Part shown: positions 1 through 10,598 of the stretch, in pieces
Position numbering within the stretch: the stretch's first letter is position 1
Layout of the letters: each line of letters opens with the position of its first letter
NCBI RefSeq assembly: GCF_910592395.1
Contig: NC_088321.1
Span: 6,262,001 to 6,326,000, forward strand
DNA: 64,000 bases
From: Lineus longissimus
Lineage: Eukaryota > Nemertea > Pilidiophora > Heteronemertea > Lineidae
Direction: 5' to 3'
Made by a program: the position numbers and the translations under genes
The notes under the pieces: model-generated
What the model was told of the DNA's origin: nothing
Databases searched by the model: none
What the model saw: only the letters and a program-made list of their open reading frames with translations

Positions 1-1050
1 CAGGTTTCGATAGTCGAAAAAGATATGATTTAGGCATTTGGTTCATACAAGTATGCACGTACATAATATAACAAGTTTCTGGAGTATAACATGAAATAGA
101 CACTCTAGTTTAACTGAACTAACTGCTCCATGTAAACTCTAGTTTGACTGATCTAACAGCTCCATAAGTTATAAGGTAGGTTTCGATATTATTCTTTATG
201 AAAGTTTTCCCCCATTCCCCGTAAGACTAATTGTACACACAACGATTTACGAGTGTCGTGTGAATGAATTGGCGCTGTATTTGATGACACGACCAACCTT
301 CGTAGTTCGTAGTTCGTATTGCTTGTGAAACCTGCCTCTAAGGAGCTCGACACATACGCCAATAACATGTCTCAATGACCACCTTCGTGACTTGTCCACC
401 CAATTTGAATCTCAATACATATATCGACATTGTGAAAGTGATCGAGTGTATCTACTAAGTGAGACCGGACCGGACATGATAACGCTGCCTGCAACAGCGC
501 ATCTGGAGCTACCGCCATTTCGGCTACACCTCCTAATGCTAAAGCAATTAACTCTTTCTAAAAGAATTGAATGCTCATTTAAAACATTGGAGGCCGTTCT
601 CTGGAAAAAAAGTACAGACTCCCGCCTTTGAAATTAGTATTCACTACGTTTTGAAAGAGTTCTATCGTTGAAGGATTTCAAGTTCTAGCCAAAATGGCGG
701 TACCTACGGCCAACCCTTAATAAATTTCTTCAATGAAACGAAACCCCTGTACAAATTGTGTGAAGTAAAATTTCTCATACGCTGTAACATCGGGCCTTTT
801 TCTGGAGCGGTTGTGGTGAATAGACTAAAACGGTGGGGCATGATGTAACAGCCATATGCAATATTTCTGACCATCTTGCATCGAACTATAGAGTAATTCA
901 TGCATTCGCCCCATGAATGTGCATCAAGATATTACAACTTCTAGAAAATCAAACCACGTTGCACGCACTGGCCCACAGCATCAACAGATAATAAATCACA
1001 TCATTTTCTAGAGTACAAAAAGAAATACAATACCAGAATACAATACCAGG
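1..1050. other. intergenic or 3' flank, no gene seen
   Basis: AT-rich sequence with only short unconvincing reading frames. Two direct copies of a 34-bp unit beginning CTCTAGTTT start at 103 and 137. From about 930 onward, fragments resembling the degenerate repeats seen again near 2300-2600 appear (CACTGG and TCTAGAGTAC words). I see no splice-bounded exon or RNA gene. It lies downstream of the last kinase exon on the minus strand. Confidence 0.5.
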
Positions 1051-1178
1051 ATGAGTATTTGCAAGTTATATAGTACAGACAGGCTACATTTCACGCACTG
1101 GACCTTTAAGGAGTACGAAAGGAAATTTCTATTACAAGTTTCTAGAGAAACTAAACAATTATCTACGCACTTTGTCCA

Positions 1179-1735
1179 TTATAAGGCCAAGCATACCCAG
1201 GCAAAATTATCTGTGAAAAATCTATATAGAATCTATGAAAAATCTATAGTGGATATGGCAAACAAGCATACCCAGGCAAAATTATCTGAAACATCTATAT
1301 AGAATCCATTAGAAATCTGTATAGAATCTATAAAAAATCCATAGTGGATATGGCAAACAAGCATACCCAGGCCAAATTAACTATGAAAAATCTATATAGA
1401 ATCTATGAAAAATCCATAGTGGATATGGCAAACAAGCATACCCAGGCCAAATTAACTATGAAAAATCTATATAGAATCTATGAAAAAGCTATAGTGGATA
1501 TGGTAAACAAGCATATCCAGGCAAAATTATCTGTGAAAAATCTATATAGAATCTATGAAAAAGCTATAGTGGATATGGCAAACAAGCATACCCAGGCCAA
1601 ATTAACTATGAAAAATCTATATAGAATCTATGAAAAAGCTATAGTGGATATGGCAAACAAGCATACCCAGGCAAAATTTTCGGTGAAATCTATATAGAAT
1701 CTATGAAAAATCTATATAGGACATTTTTGCTATAT
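1179..1735. repeat. 75-bp minisatellite, seven units
   Basis: The word GCATACCCAGG recurs at 1191, 1266, 1361, 1436, 1511, 1586 and 1661. The spacing is exactly 75 bp except for one 95-bp step. Each unit also carries AATCTATATAGAATCTATG. Because 75 is a multiple of three, the plus strand stays open through most of the array and yields a 25-residue periodic peptide. That openness follows from the repeat period and is not evidence of a gene. The change at the 95-bp unit breaks the frame around 1303. It is not a CRISPR array: there are no spacers and the setting is eukaryotic. Confidence 0.9.
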
Positions 1736-3055
1736 AGATTCGCATGTTGGCCAGTATGCATCGACATGATTTTGTTACCCAATACAGAGCTTATAAATGA
1801 GTCTTATACAATGCAATAACAAGAATACATTAATTAGCACAAATAAGCTTATTTGCAAACTTCTGCGAATATCTTCGCGTTACTAAAAATATAGCTCGAT
1901 CATGAACAGGGCCAGTTTATAGGGCCAGCAGAAGCACATAAAGCCGTGTAGTATTTCGGCTTCCAACAGAGCCGCATCCGTAAATACAATGTACTATCAA
2001 AAATGGCCTTGAAAATATACCAACAAGATGCGAACCTTGTATGCTATACTCCTTTTGTGACTATAGTATCCTGTCCGTGAATTGTAATGCATACAATCAT
2101 CAAAAACGTTTAATCATGTGCGAACATTTGAGTATCATCTCGCATTTTCAAACGCTAACTTGATAATTTGCCGAGCTGCATGGTTTGTCAATGCTTATGC
2201 TTTACCTTAGAGAAAAAAAAACACTTTAAAAATAAAGATTTTTTCTGGCCACAATGGGTCATCTGCCCTCTATGATCATGTCCCATCTTTTTTGTACAAA
2301 ATACAATTCAAACATTAGCTCACGTGTATCAAACTACTAAAATAGTCTAAAACAAATTTCTAGATTACAATCGACAATACAGTATATACTGATTCACGTG
2401 TATCAAACTACTACTACATGTTTCTCGAGTACGAAGGACAAATTCGATTCAATACAATTAATGCACTGGTTTATGTGATGTGCATTGAAATATTACACGT
2501 GTCTAGTGTTCAGAAAGCGTTTACCATACGAGGCACTGGTTCATGTGTATCAATATACTTAGTACTACAGTTTTGTAGAATGCAACAGGCAACACAAGTC
2601 ACGCATTGACAAGCATCAATATCTTGGAAAGTCACCGTTGCGGGAGATCAGAAAAAGACTTGATTTTTATTTACACACTGGTGGGCAGTGTCACAATTCA
2701 ATGGCTCCTCTCATCCATTAGGGTCTCGCTACCTTCGCATATTCTGATTTCCCTCTTCGGCCAATTTCGACCTATTCCAATGTCTTCGCAGTAGATCAAA
2801 ATTAGTCGCATGTTCCTATTAAAATTATATCAGGTGATCTAAAAAACCCCACTACGCCTCGCTTTTTAAAGTACAATACATCAAATGCTATCTAACGGAA
2901 ATCACTGAAAAGTTGCCCTCTTGTGGCCATTGATATTATCTAGAAGAACAAAAAGTTGCAAATCAATAGACTTCATATTATTCATGTAGAGCTTAATTGA
3001 AAAGTGTGTGTAAAAAATGCAGTATCATTTCAGAATCGGCGCCATTGTGTTTGCG
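1736..3055. other. AT-rich region with degenerate repeats
   Basis: No convincing exon. The phrase CACGTGTATCAAACTACTA occurs twice, near 2321 and 2396. Weaker relatives (CACTGGTTYATGTG) near 2465 and 2535 suggest an old tandem array with units of roughly 75-120 bp. The rest has no recognisable content. Confidence 0.4.
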
Positions 3056-3059
3056 AGGA

Positions 3060-3440
3060 CCAGGTACTAGCTTTTAGCACGTACTGTGACTTTATCAAGT
3101 ATGGGCAAAAAAGTGAAAGGTCCAAGTTAATACATGCAATGCGACGCATTAAATAAAACAAACAACAAGCATGAGATAGGTGAACTAAAAACAAAATAAC
3201 ATATCATAATAGTGCGTCATTTCCTCTGTGCAGCCTACTGGTGTTTACTCTGTAGTTACATCATGTCACACCTTGACATTGTCTACGTTTAAACCTTATT
3301 AACTCTGATCGCTGTGTTTTTCTGTGATTTTCAATCGAGGGTATACAATTTTCATTGCATGTATCAAACTTGGATTTTTCACTTTTTTGCTCATACTTGA
3401 TAAAGACACAGTACATACCAAAAGCTAGTACCGGTGTAAC
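3060..3440. repeat. foldback element with ~80-bp arms
   Basis: The arm at about 3060-3142 is an imperfect reverse complement of about 3357-3436. The shared words are TACTAGCTTTT, TTTATCAAGTATG and AAAAAGTGAAA. The arms are separated by about 215 bp. A transcript would fold into a long imperfect hairpin. It lies just downstream of the kinase gene's last exon. It could be an old foldback transposon or MITE; no target duplication was identified. Confidence 0.7.
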
Positions 3441-4017
3441 ATCTGTGGTTGTTTCCCATGTGTCAGTGTTTCCAAACAATAGGCAGCTAGAGAGACCATG
3501 ACTTTTCAATAGGGGGGATACACAGAAAAACTCGTCAATCTATTTTTGAGCGTTCCCAAACAATGAGGGGAAACACTCAAAAACAGAAACACTCAAAAAC
3601 ATTACACCGGGTCCTCGGACCAAATTATACAGTCTATCATGAAAACGGTGTGACTTTCAATCTTTACGTACATATTAATGGGCCACTTCATAGGAACCGT
3701 TTTTTCATTGACTATATATAATGTATCTATTGATGATTATGATAAGTGATCAGTTCTATCAAATGCCTCATTATTTTTCAAAGCAGATTCTACAATGATT
3801 GTTGACAAACAGATACCTGGCTCACCTACCCATTGTATATGTAGGTTATGATCGTTTTCAGAATTGCCTTCGGCGGGGCTGGTGAGGCTTGTAGTGCCAT
3901 AAATCTACATCATCCAGATGTGGTCTACCTAATTTCACTCTCACCCCATGGATCAACATTCCTCAACAAAACTAAATCCTAATTAATACAGCCCTGATGG
4001 GTCCATCACAACAATTA

Positions 4018-4828
4018 GCAAATTAATAAGCGATCAATGTGCATATTTTAGAATTTAACAAACTCCGTAAAATAAAAAATACAGATTATCTCTCATATAT
4101 TTTTTGATATAGATTTGATAATCGACAATTTCGCCTGTGTATAATGTCATTGAACGGGCATATATGTCCTCTGCATGTGTCCATTTTGTCTACTTTCTCA
4201 CAATAGACAGTCCTATGGTGACTCGGGGACTTTCCTCTTCTTGGAGTCAACATCAGAAGTATCACTACTTGACCTACGACGTTTTGGGCGTTGCATGTAG
4301 TCCCAAGATGTACCTGCAGTTTCCAAGTCATCTGAAGAAGAAGAAGAATCTGAATCATAACTACCATGGTTAAGAGCTGAAATGAAAATGATATCGTTTT
4401 AAGTTGAACACCTTTTTAATGTATATTTGCCGTGGCCAAAATGGTGTGTATCACTTTATTTCAAACAAAACATCATAAAGCAAGTGTTGATGATAGCTGG
4501 CTTTCTTAATTATCATTTGCAAGGAACGATTGCATGTACCTTCGTTCACCTGGTTGCAAATCTCTGCATAATTTTGTCCGCACATGTAAAAATAGCAAAT
4601 GAATAAGCGATCAATGTGCATATTTTAGTATAGTCTTATTTTATAGCAGTCTTCAAAACTCAGTAAAATAAAAACATACAGATTATCTCGCATGTAATTG
4701 TTTCATATAGATTTGATAATCGCCTGTGTACAATGTCGTTGAACGGGCATATAATTACATATGTCATCTAGTGTCCATTTCGTCCACAATAGACAGTCCT
4801 GTGGTGACTCGGGGACTTTTTCCTCATT
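4018..4828. repeat. tandem duplication of the terminal-exon/3'UTR segment
   Basis: Positions 4018-4235 and 4594-4828 are diverged direct copies. Both contain AATAAGCGATCAATGTGCAT, GATAATCG, TTGAACGGGCATATA and AGACAGTCCT. The duplicated part covers the end of the kinase gene's last coding exon and its 3' flank. In the upstream copy, the base matching the TAG stop (minus strand, 4213-4215) is changed: CTA on the plus strand became CTG at 4799-4801. That stop therefore reads as a sense codon there. Confidence 0.8.
4213..4376 (-). CDS. MAP3K-like kinase gene, terminal exon (acidic/basic tail)
   Basis: Minus-strand exon read from 4376 down to the stop TAG at 4215-4213. A good acceptor (TTTTCATTTCAG) abuts 4376. 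The exon supplies the last two bases of a codon, then 53 codons and the stop, which matches the phase-1 donor of the exon at 6935-7000. The peptide has a serine/aspartate run (SDSSSSSDDLE) followed by two basic clusters, PKRRR and KKRK, about ten residues apart. That is a classical bipartite nuclear-localisation pattern. It ends in VPESP. Its link to the kinase exons rests on strand, order and exact phase, not on homology. It could instead belong to a separate downstream gene. Confidence 0.6.
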
Positions 4829-5684
4829 TTGTGCAGGATACACCACAAACAATAAATAAGTGAATGTCCACAAACAATAGTTGACAATTATTGTGATTAT
4901 TGTGGGCAGCTCAAAAAATATGTTTTGTACAAGTCCCAAAAAATCAGTGCGATATACTTTTCTTGAAACCCATTATATCCTATTGAAGCGAATTCTGCTG
5001 TAATTGATGCAGCTACACGTCGCACATGTTGGTAATAATTTTTGATTTTGAAGATTTTTGTCATTCAATACATGTTATCAACTAATTAGCCTATACTTTT
5101 ACTGTCCATCTTCTTCTGAATTGGGTCATCTAGTTGAAAATAAAAAAATCCGCGTTCATACCAACAAGCGCGAGGATGTAAAGAACATAGTATTAATGAG
5201 TACATGTATATCGCTTTTCAAAAATCCATAAAAGTTTATAAAAGAAAGAAAAAAATGCCTCGCGTTTTAAAAAACTATTTCTTCACGGCGGTTGGTTGAT
5301 CATTGGCAACACGTGACCCCTCGACTCTATTTGGACTTAAAGTGATACTATGATGTGATTTACAACTTTGCGGAAATACGTCCGTTTTTAATTGTTGATC
5401 GCAAATGTAAAGCTCAAATTTTCCATTTTTGATTAGATTTATTATAAAATAGCTGTTTTAATCGCGTCAGACTGGCCAACTGCCGAAGACGTTTTGAAAA
5501 ACCCGCACTAAGTCACGTGACCTCATGACGTCACAACATAAACAAGTCAGACGTCGAAAATTTTCCTATTCACTCTAGGAAGAAGCTATATCCGCAGTAG
5601 TTCGCGTACGCTCAGGAAAATCTAATGAATATTAAATAAGGTCTAAAAATTGTTTTAGGAATACCATTATTATGACGTCAGTAA
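4829..5684. other. intron, no gene seen
   Basis: This belongs to the 2.6 kb intron between the last two exons (4377-6934). It is AT-rich up to about 5280, then has moderate CpG. It contains perfect TGACGTCA palindromes at 5526-5533 and 5673-5680. No exon with convincing borders was found. Confidence 0.4.
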
Positions 5685-5856
5685 GGCCGAAGTTACATAG
5701 ACCTCATTCGTTCATTTACCTCGAGTCACTTTCCGGGTTTTTCTTTCATTCCTCGGTGAATGCACGCCACAAGGCCGTGCTTTTACAGGGGAACGAAAGC
5801 AAAAGGGGAAAATGAGTCCTGGGAAATGAACGAATGAGGTCTATGTAACTTCGGCC
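5685..5856. mobile_element. 172-bp PIF/Harbinger-type MITE, copy 1
   Basis: The element is bounded by 33-bp near-perfect terminal inverted repeats starting GGCCGAAGTTACATAG. It is flanked by the 3-bp duplication TAA (5682-5684 and 5857-5859). It is the same length as the copy at 13517-13688 and differs at about two positions, so it moved recently. TAA target duplications and short inverted ends are typical of PIF/Harbinger elements. It has no coding capacity and needs a transposase supplied elsewhere. Confidence 0.9.
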
Positions 5857-5947
5857 TAATGGAATTTCCTGGTTGGACTTAGGAAATTTGTGATGAAATG
5901 ACTAGGACTGTGGACTTGGGGGAGGGGCCGTCCCTTCCCTTACTTCG

Positions 5948-6202
5948 TTACTTCGAGATTTTTTCCAAATGTGCTGGAAGACGAATTTGGAGTTGGTTCT
6001 CGAAGTTGTGTTCCGGCGGAGCATCAGGAGGAGAAGATGAACCACCGGCTGGTGACCTCTTGACTCGAACTTCATGGTGACGGCCCAGTTCTTTGATAGG
6101 GTCAGGCCAGCGGAAAACCCCAACACCTTCAGTTTTGCTGGTGTTGCCGCAAAACATCGAAGCACAACGCCACCCGACAACCCTTTTCTTCTTCTTCTCC
6201 AT
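5948..6202 (-). pseudogene. decayed THAP-domain exon
   Basis: The minus-strand reading frame opens with MEKKKKRVVGWRCAS, then CGNTSKTEGVGVFRWP. This matches the start of a THAP (C2CH DNA-binding) domain: the first cysteine pair followed by the F-x-F/W-P segment. The expected tryptophan (W-A-V) lies in the neighbouring frame just after position ~6085, and the later C-x2-H pair is not preserved. It therefore looks frameshifted and broken. THAP exons are common in P-element and Kolobok transposases, so a transposon origin is likely. A perfect TGACGTCA lies just upstream at 6307-6314. Confidence 0.4.
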
Positions 6203-6934
6203 AATCTTGATGGAATGTCAATGGTCAATGGCAGTTGTAAATAAAAGAATGAGATTTTTTTTTCGCGGGAATGTAAACCACCGCGACCGCGAAAATGTTC
6301 ATGTTGTGACGTCATCAACGAAAACGTCGTAGGCGTAGCGCGATTTCAACGGCATCGAAGCGAGCCGTGCGGGATTAAAACCATCAGTTTCTAGAAAATG
6401 TGCGTTTCGATTGAAAAACCTTACCGACTTCATCTCTGTAATGTTAAACGCGGCCAATCTTCGACCTTCATTGCCAAGCATCAGGGGTGAGTTCTTTTTT
6501 AAATTTCTGCATAATAGGCCAGTCAATCTAGCTCATTTTAGGGCTTGACTCACCACAAATCGCAAAAGAAACGATTCCACCTTATTCATTCAGGAATAAC
6601 CCCCTAAACACCATACTAAAAATCTCAATGAATCCAAATAGGGGAAAGGGGTCAAATATGCTAATTTATGCTAATTAGTAGCCAAATATAGGGAAACAAT
6701 GACTTTTGTCCAAAATCATCCAAATTAGTCAATCGAAAACCTTACCGATTTATGAGAAAGTGACGTAGTCATTTGTCAAAAACAGCTAAAACATTATATG
6801 GTGAAATTTGACACGAGGTACCCTTTAAGTTTTTGACTTGGCTAAGCCAGAATATTAAGTTATGACAAAAACTTAAGAATCTTAAGAACCGGGCCCTGCA
6901 TGCATTATTCACTGTTGGCTGAAAAGATATGTAC

Positions 6935-7000
6935 CTGCATTTCCACGGTCGGCTGAAGAGGTGCCAGCTTTTCCACTGTCGTCTGAAGTGATACCAGCGA
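6935..7000 (-). CDS. MAP3K-like kinase gene, penultimate mini-exon
   Basis: A 66-bp minus-strand exon. The acceptor TTGCGTTTCAG abuts 7000, and the donor follows as GCAG|GTACAT. It takes two bases from a phase-1 junction, encodes 21 residues, and leaves one base for the next exon. This fits both the exon at 12909-13123 upstream and the terminal exon at 4213-4376. The peptide is low-complexity and built from a roughly 10-residue repeat (ITSDDSGKAG / TSSADRGNAG). The exon consists of two 30-bp repeat copies, and a third, decayed copy begins inside the following intron. The function is unknown; it is probably a disordered linker behind the kinase domain. Confidence 0.5.
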
Positions 7001-7704
7001 CTGAAACGCAAAGCAAGTAAACATCACACCAGTTTGTGTTGTCTATGGTTTAAATAATGGAGAAGCACGATTCACTCATAAATACTTAACAAAATCAAGT
7101 GGTTAACCCATATGATGGAATTAGATATTAATATAAACGGAAGCAAAAGAAATTTGAAGTTTATCCTCTTCAACCAGAAAAGAGCTCCAGGAATGATGAG
7201 ACCGCACATCCCGGAAACGGCCAAACATCCAAGCAATGGCGGACGAAAAAATCATTTTGATAGGTTTTTTTGCATTTGTCCTTCATACATTTTGATAAGT
7301 TTTTTTGCATTTGTCCTTCATACAATGTCATAGTCGTCTTAGAGAATGTTATTCACAAAACTGGCTCCATCAAGCAAAGCATAACTTAATGAGCAATTTG
7401 ATAATTCCAATTATGTTACGTAAATACATCCCAGAAATTGAGAATATCAATAGTTTTCTCGGCCTAAAAATATTTTATCGAGGGTATATATTCAGGTGTG
7501 ACGAACAGCCATCCTGATTTGACGTAGTGGCGTTAAGTAAGCATTAGTGCAGAGGACTGCCACTTGTCAAAAGAACTTGCAGTATGTGAACCCCAACCTT
7601 AACGTTGTACCCCAGGTCATAGGCATTGCAAAGTTCGTTCCAGGCGCAGGTTTGACGTCTGCTTCACACGTGCATTTTTGGGTGTTATCCACTCAAGGGA
7701 CAAA

Positions 7705-8290
7705 AGGGACAAATAGACTGCTTTGCGCCGTTCTGACCCTGTTTCTTTCCAAAATTGAAAAGTACATTAAATCTGATGGGAGTTGGCTTATTATGTGCCA
7801 GAAAATGTTCCCACCGAGTATAAGTGGCGCAAACTTGGCATAGTACAAGTACAACCACTGCAGGAAGAGATAATCAGCTGGATTCCACTTCTTTTTCGTT
7901 AAATTAAGGTCTCACTCCTCAGTTTCATTAAATCAATCAGACGCCAGTGCCTGGTGTGACACACAAGGCATCACCCCCAGATGCATGCTGAGACCAAACT
8001 ACTGCAACCAGATACCCAAACCTTTTAATTAATGGAGGCAGAGTCCTAAGATAGCGTTCTTATTAGTTTCGATACCAGTAGGCTGCTTCACATTTGATAC
8101 CACCTAGATTCAGTAATGGGTCCAAAATCAGGCAAATATTCAAGTGTTTTGCAAAGTTTGCGCCCAATATACTCGGAGGGAAAGATTTCCAGGCACATAT
8201 AAGCTATATAGACAATTAATGTACTTTTAAATTTTAGAAAAAAAATCCAGGGTCAAAACAGCGCAAAGCGGTCTATTCGTCGGCTGAATG
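7705..8290. repeat. foldback repeat, with a further half copy at 8920-9085
   Basis: About 7710-7835 is inverted relative to about 8150-8285. The shared words are GACTGCTTTGCGCC versus GGCGCAAAGC-type sequence, GTACATTAAA and a cell of ATACTCGGAGGGAAA. A third related arm in direct orientation lies at about 8920-9085. The arms are imperfect. This looks like a non-autonomous foldback element family in the intron at 7001-12908; no target duplication was assigned. Confidence 0.6.
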
Positions 8291-9118
8291 GATAACAGAG
8301 AATCTGAGACGAAACTACTGGAAACAGATACACACACTTGCACATTTTTATCATGCTGATCCACCGTCGTTGTGCGTATATTCTCCTCATCACCGACAAC
8401 TCCCCCCTGATCGGCCGTCAGAAGGGCTGTTACTTTATTGGTAGTCTCCCTGCATTCCCTTCTTTTCCCACGCGTCCATATCGCGACAGCACTAGCATTA
8501 CACTCACTCATGGTTGTCGCACGAGACACGCACTGAAAGCCATCATAATTGAAGGACCAGGTAATCAATGAGTAAAGGTTCCAGGGATGCTGACTTGACC
8601 CAAATGCAAAGTGCATGTTTTATAGAAGAAGGCTGACCTAATCCTGAGGTTTTCACTATCAATTCAGGCTGTCATTCAATTACTTTGTGTCTAGCAATTT
8701 GATTGGTCACCCGTTTATGATGGTGCTTCCGACGGAATTCCTGGCCCTTCATGTCGGCAGTGAAAGGAGGAGACTTTAGGACTGATATTAGGCATGATTT
8801 TTATGGAGACAATGAATTTTTCTAAAACACAGTGCGTTTAATTCGTTTTTCTTTGCCAGTAGGTAGTGCTACCTTTGATGCTCCCAAAATCCTGCTCGAT
8901 AGCCAAGAATCAGGCCAAAAATTTCTCGAGCTCTGCAAATTTCGCCCTCCATATACTCGGAGGGAAAATTTATCTGACAGATCAGCTTACAACCATGAGA
9001 TAGGCAATTTAAAGTACATGTACATTTAAATTTATGAACACAATCCGTTGTGAAAGCGGCGCAAAGCAGTGTATTTGTCCGTTGAATCAGGAATCCCCGA
9101 AAACACACGTGTATTTTT

Positions 9119-9749
9119 GGTAACCGGAAAAACGCCGACCGACCAACCGACCGACCGACCTACTCGCCGACTCTGACAACCTCACTTACGGCATCCCATT
9201 CGCGCCTCATAGCCCGGTAACCAGAAAAACGCCGACCGACCGACCGACCGACCGACTGACCTGCCAACCTACCGTCATAGTGCAGTATCCCTTTCGCTTC
9301 TCTATAGCACATGTATCTGTGTAGTGCCTAGCGCAATGGACGTGATGGAGTCCGACGTGTCTGACAGCAGCATCTCCAGTCAATTATACCGGGAAAACGA
9401 GTTCACGCGGTAAGGAACTGATAACGATACTCTAAAGATATGCTTTGTCTACATGGTCGGTGGATATAAAAACATGATTTGGGCCTAATCTATGCACTGT
9501 AGTTTTTCTACTCGAGTGTCTCGACCGATGCAATGCATGAACTGCAACGCGCAACATGCATTTGTTGTCATTTGACCAGCGCACGTGCGCTTGTTTACAA
9601 TTTCATTTCACGTGACCTGCTATCGTGGATTGGATATATCACATTGACTTATGAGACCTGTGACTCAACTACGAAACTCCTTGGGTTAGTAGGTCGGAAG
9701 GTCGGTCGGTCAGTCGGTCGGTCGGTCGGTCGGCGTTTTCCCGGTTACC
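9119..9749. mobile_element. 631-bp TIR element with 9-bp target duplication (Mutator-like)
   Basis: The ends are inverted repeats: GGTAACCGGAAAAACGCCGA on the left, and its near-perfect complement ending CCCGGTTACC on the right. They continue into CGAC-rich tandem repeats. The element is flanked by the 9-bp direct repeat TGTATTTTT (9110-9118 and 9750-9758). A second internal copy of the end sequence begins near 9217. Target duplications of 9-10 bp are characteristic of Mutator/MULE transposons; hAT elements give 8 bp. No transposase is present. Confidence 0.8.
9336..9409 (+). CDS. candidate first exon inside the 631-bp element
   Basis: ATG at 9336 begins an acidic 24-codon stretch (MDVMESDVSDSSISSQL...) that runs into a good splice donor, CGCG|GTAAGG. 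It ends with two bases of an incomplete codon. No matching second exon was identified. It resembles in layout the small first exons of the cassettes at 10599 and 21002. The protein is unrecognised. It may be a captured or transposon-borne 5' exon, or chance. Confidence 0.3.
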
Positions 9750-10263
9750 TGTATTTTTGACGGGCCTACGCACCCTGTGCACCGCTCTGTGTCACCACAC
9801 GCCCCAGCCGCATCACTAAATCATTGTGTCCAACACACTTTGGTCAATAGGAGGTAAATCTCTGTTGCTCTACCTCACAAAAGATGTTCTGCATAATCAA
9901 CTGACTCGATTGCTGGTAGACATAGAGCACGGCCAATTCAAAGGAACACAACGTTTTTGGATACGAACTATGGATGGACACTTTTTGCCGATTTTAAAAC
10001 TGTGGAGTGGGACCTAAAGATTTATTTGCGTATAATATCCTGCATCCCCTGTTTTTGATATATGCGTCGTATGGTTGTATTTGTAGTTTATCATGTTTAT
10101 TGTGATTCGACCAATAGTGGGTTGTCGAGGGTAGGTTGTGTACTGTAAAATCGGTCATTAGCCGTCCTGAATTTCAACTCCTGGCTGGGAATAATGTGGT
10201 ATATCAAAGGCGACCAATGAGTTGTAAATGGTTGGAATTATTCAGGCAGCCCAGGAGTTTTAT

Positions 10264-10298
10264 TAGACCATATCCACAACTCCGTGGATATGGTCTAT
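10264..10298. repeat. perfect hairpin, likely left end of a palindromic-end element
   Basis: AGACCATATCCAC and GTGGATATGGTCT form a 13-bp stem around a 6-nt loop. This layout parallels the left ends at 14818, 16050, 20514 and 41171, where a short palindrome is followed by CpG-containing modules. Related words (GGATATGGTCT) recur inverted at 11889 and 12434. The whole element may therefore run to about 12461, but its right border is uncertain. Confidence 0.45.
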
Positions 10299-10598
10299 TG
10301 TTTTTACTGAGCCGATCGCCAGGACCCGAGGGATGTGGTTTTCGACACGTATCTCCGAAACTGCCGCACGGAACGACCTGAAATTTGGTTAGGTTACGTT
10401 TCATAACCTGCTAACGAACAACGTGTACTTTATTTTTGCAGCCGTTGCTTACTTTTTTAGTTTTCGGGTGATTTTTGATGAAAATCGCCGGTTCTGAACC
10501 GTTCCGGTAACAGCACTGCCTCCCGCGTTTTTACCGATTAGGCAAGTTGCTCAACGTTGATCTGTCCCGACCTGAACAGGTGGGAGGATACCCGCTAC

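Noticed and set aside
1191-1700. Regular repeats considered as a CRISPR array
   Set aside because: Units are contiguous 75-bp tandem copies without unique spacers, and the genome is eukaryotic.
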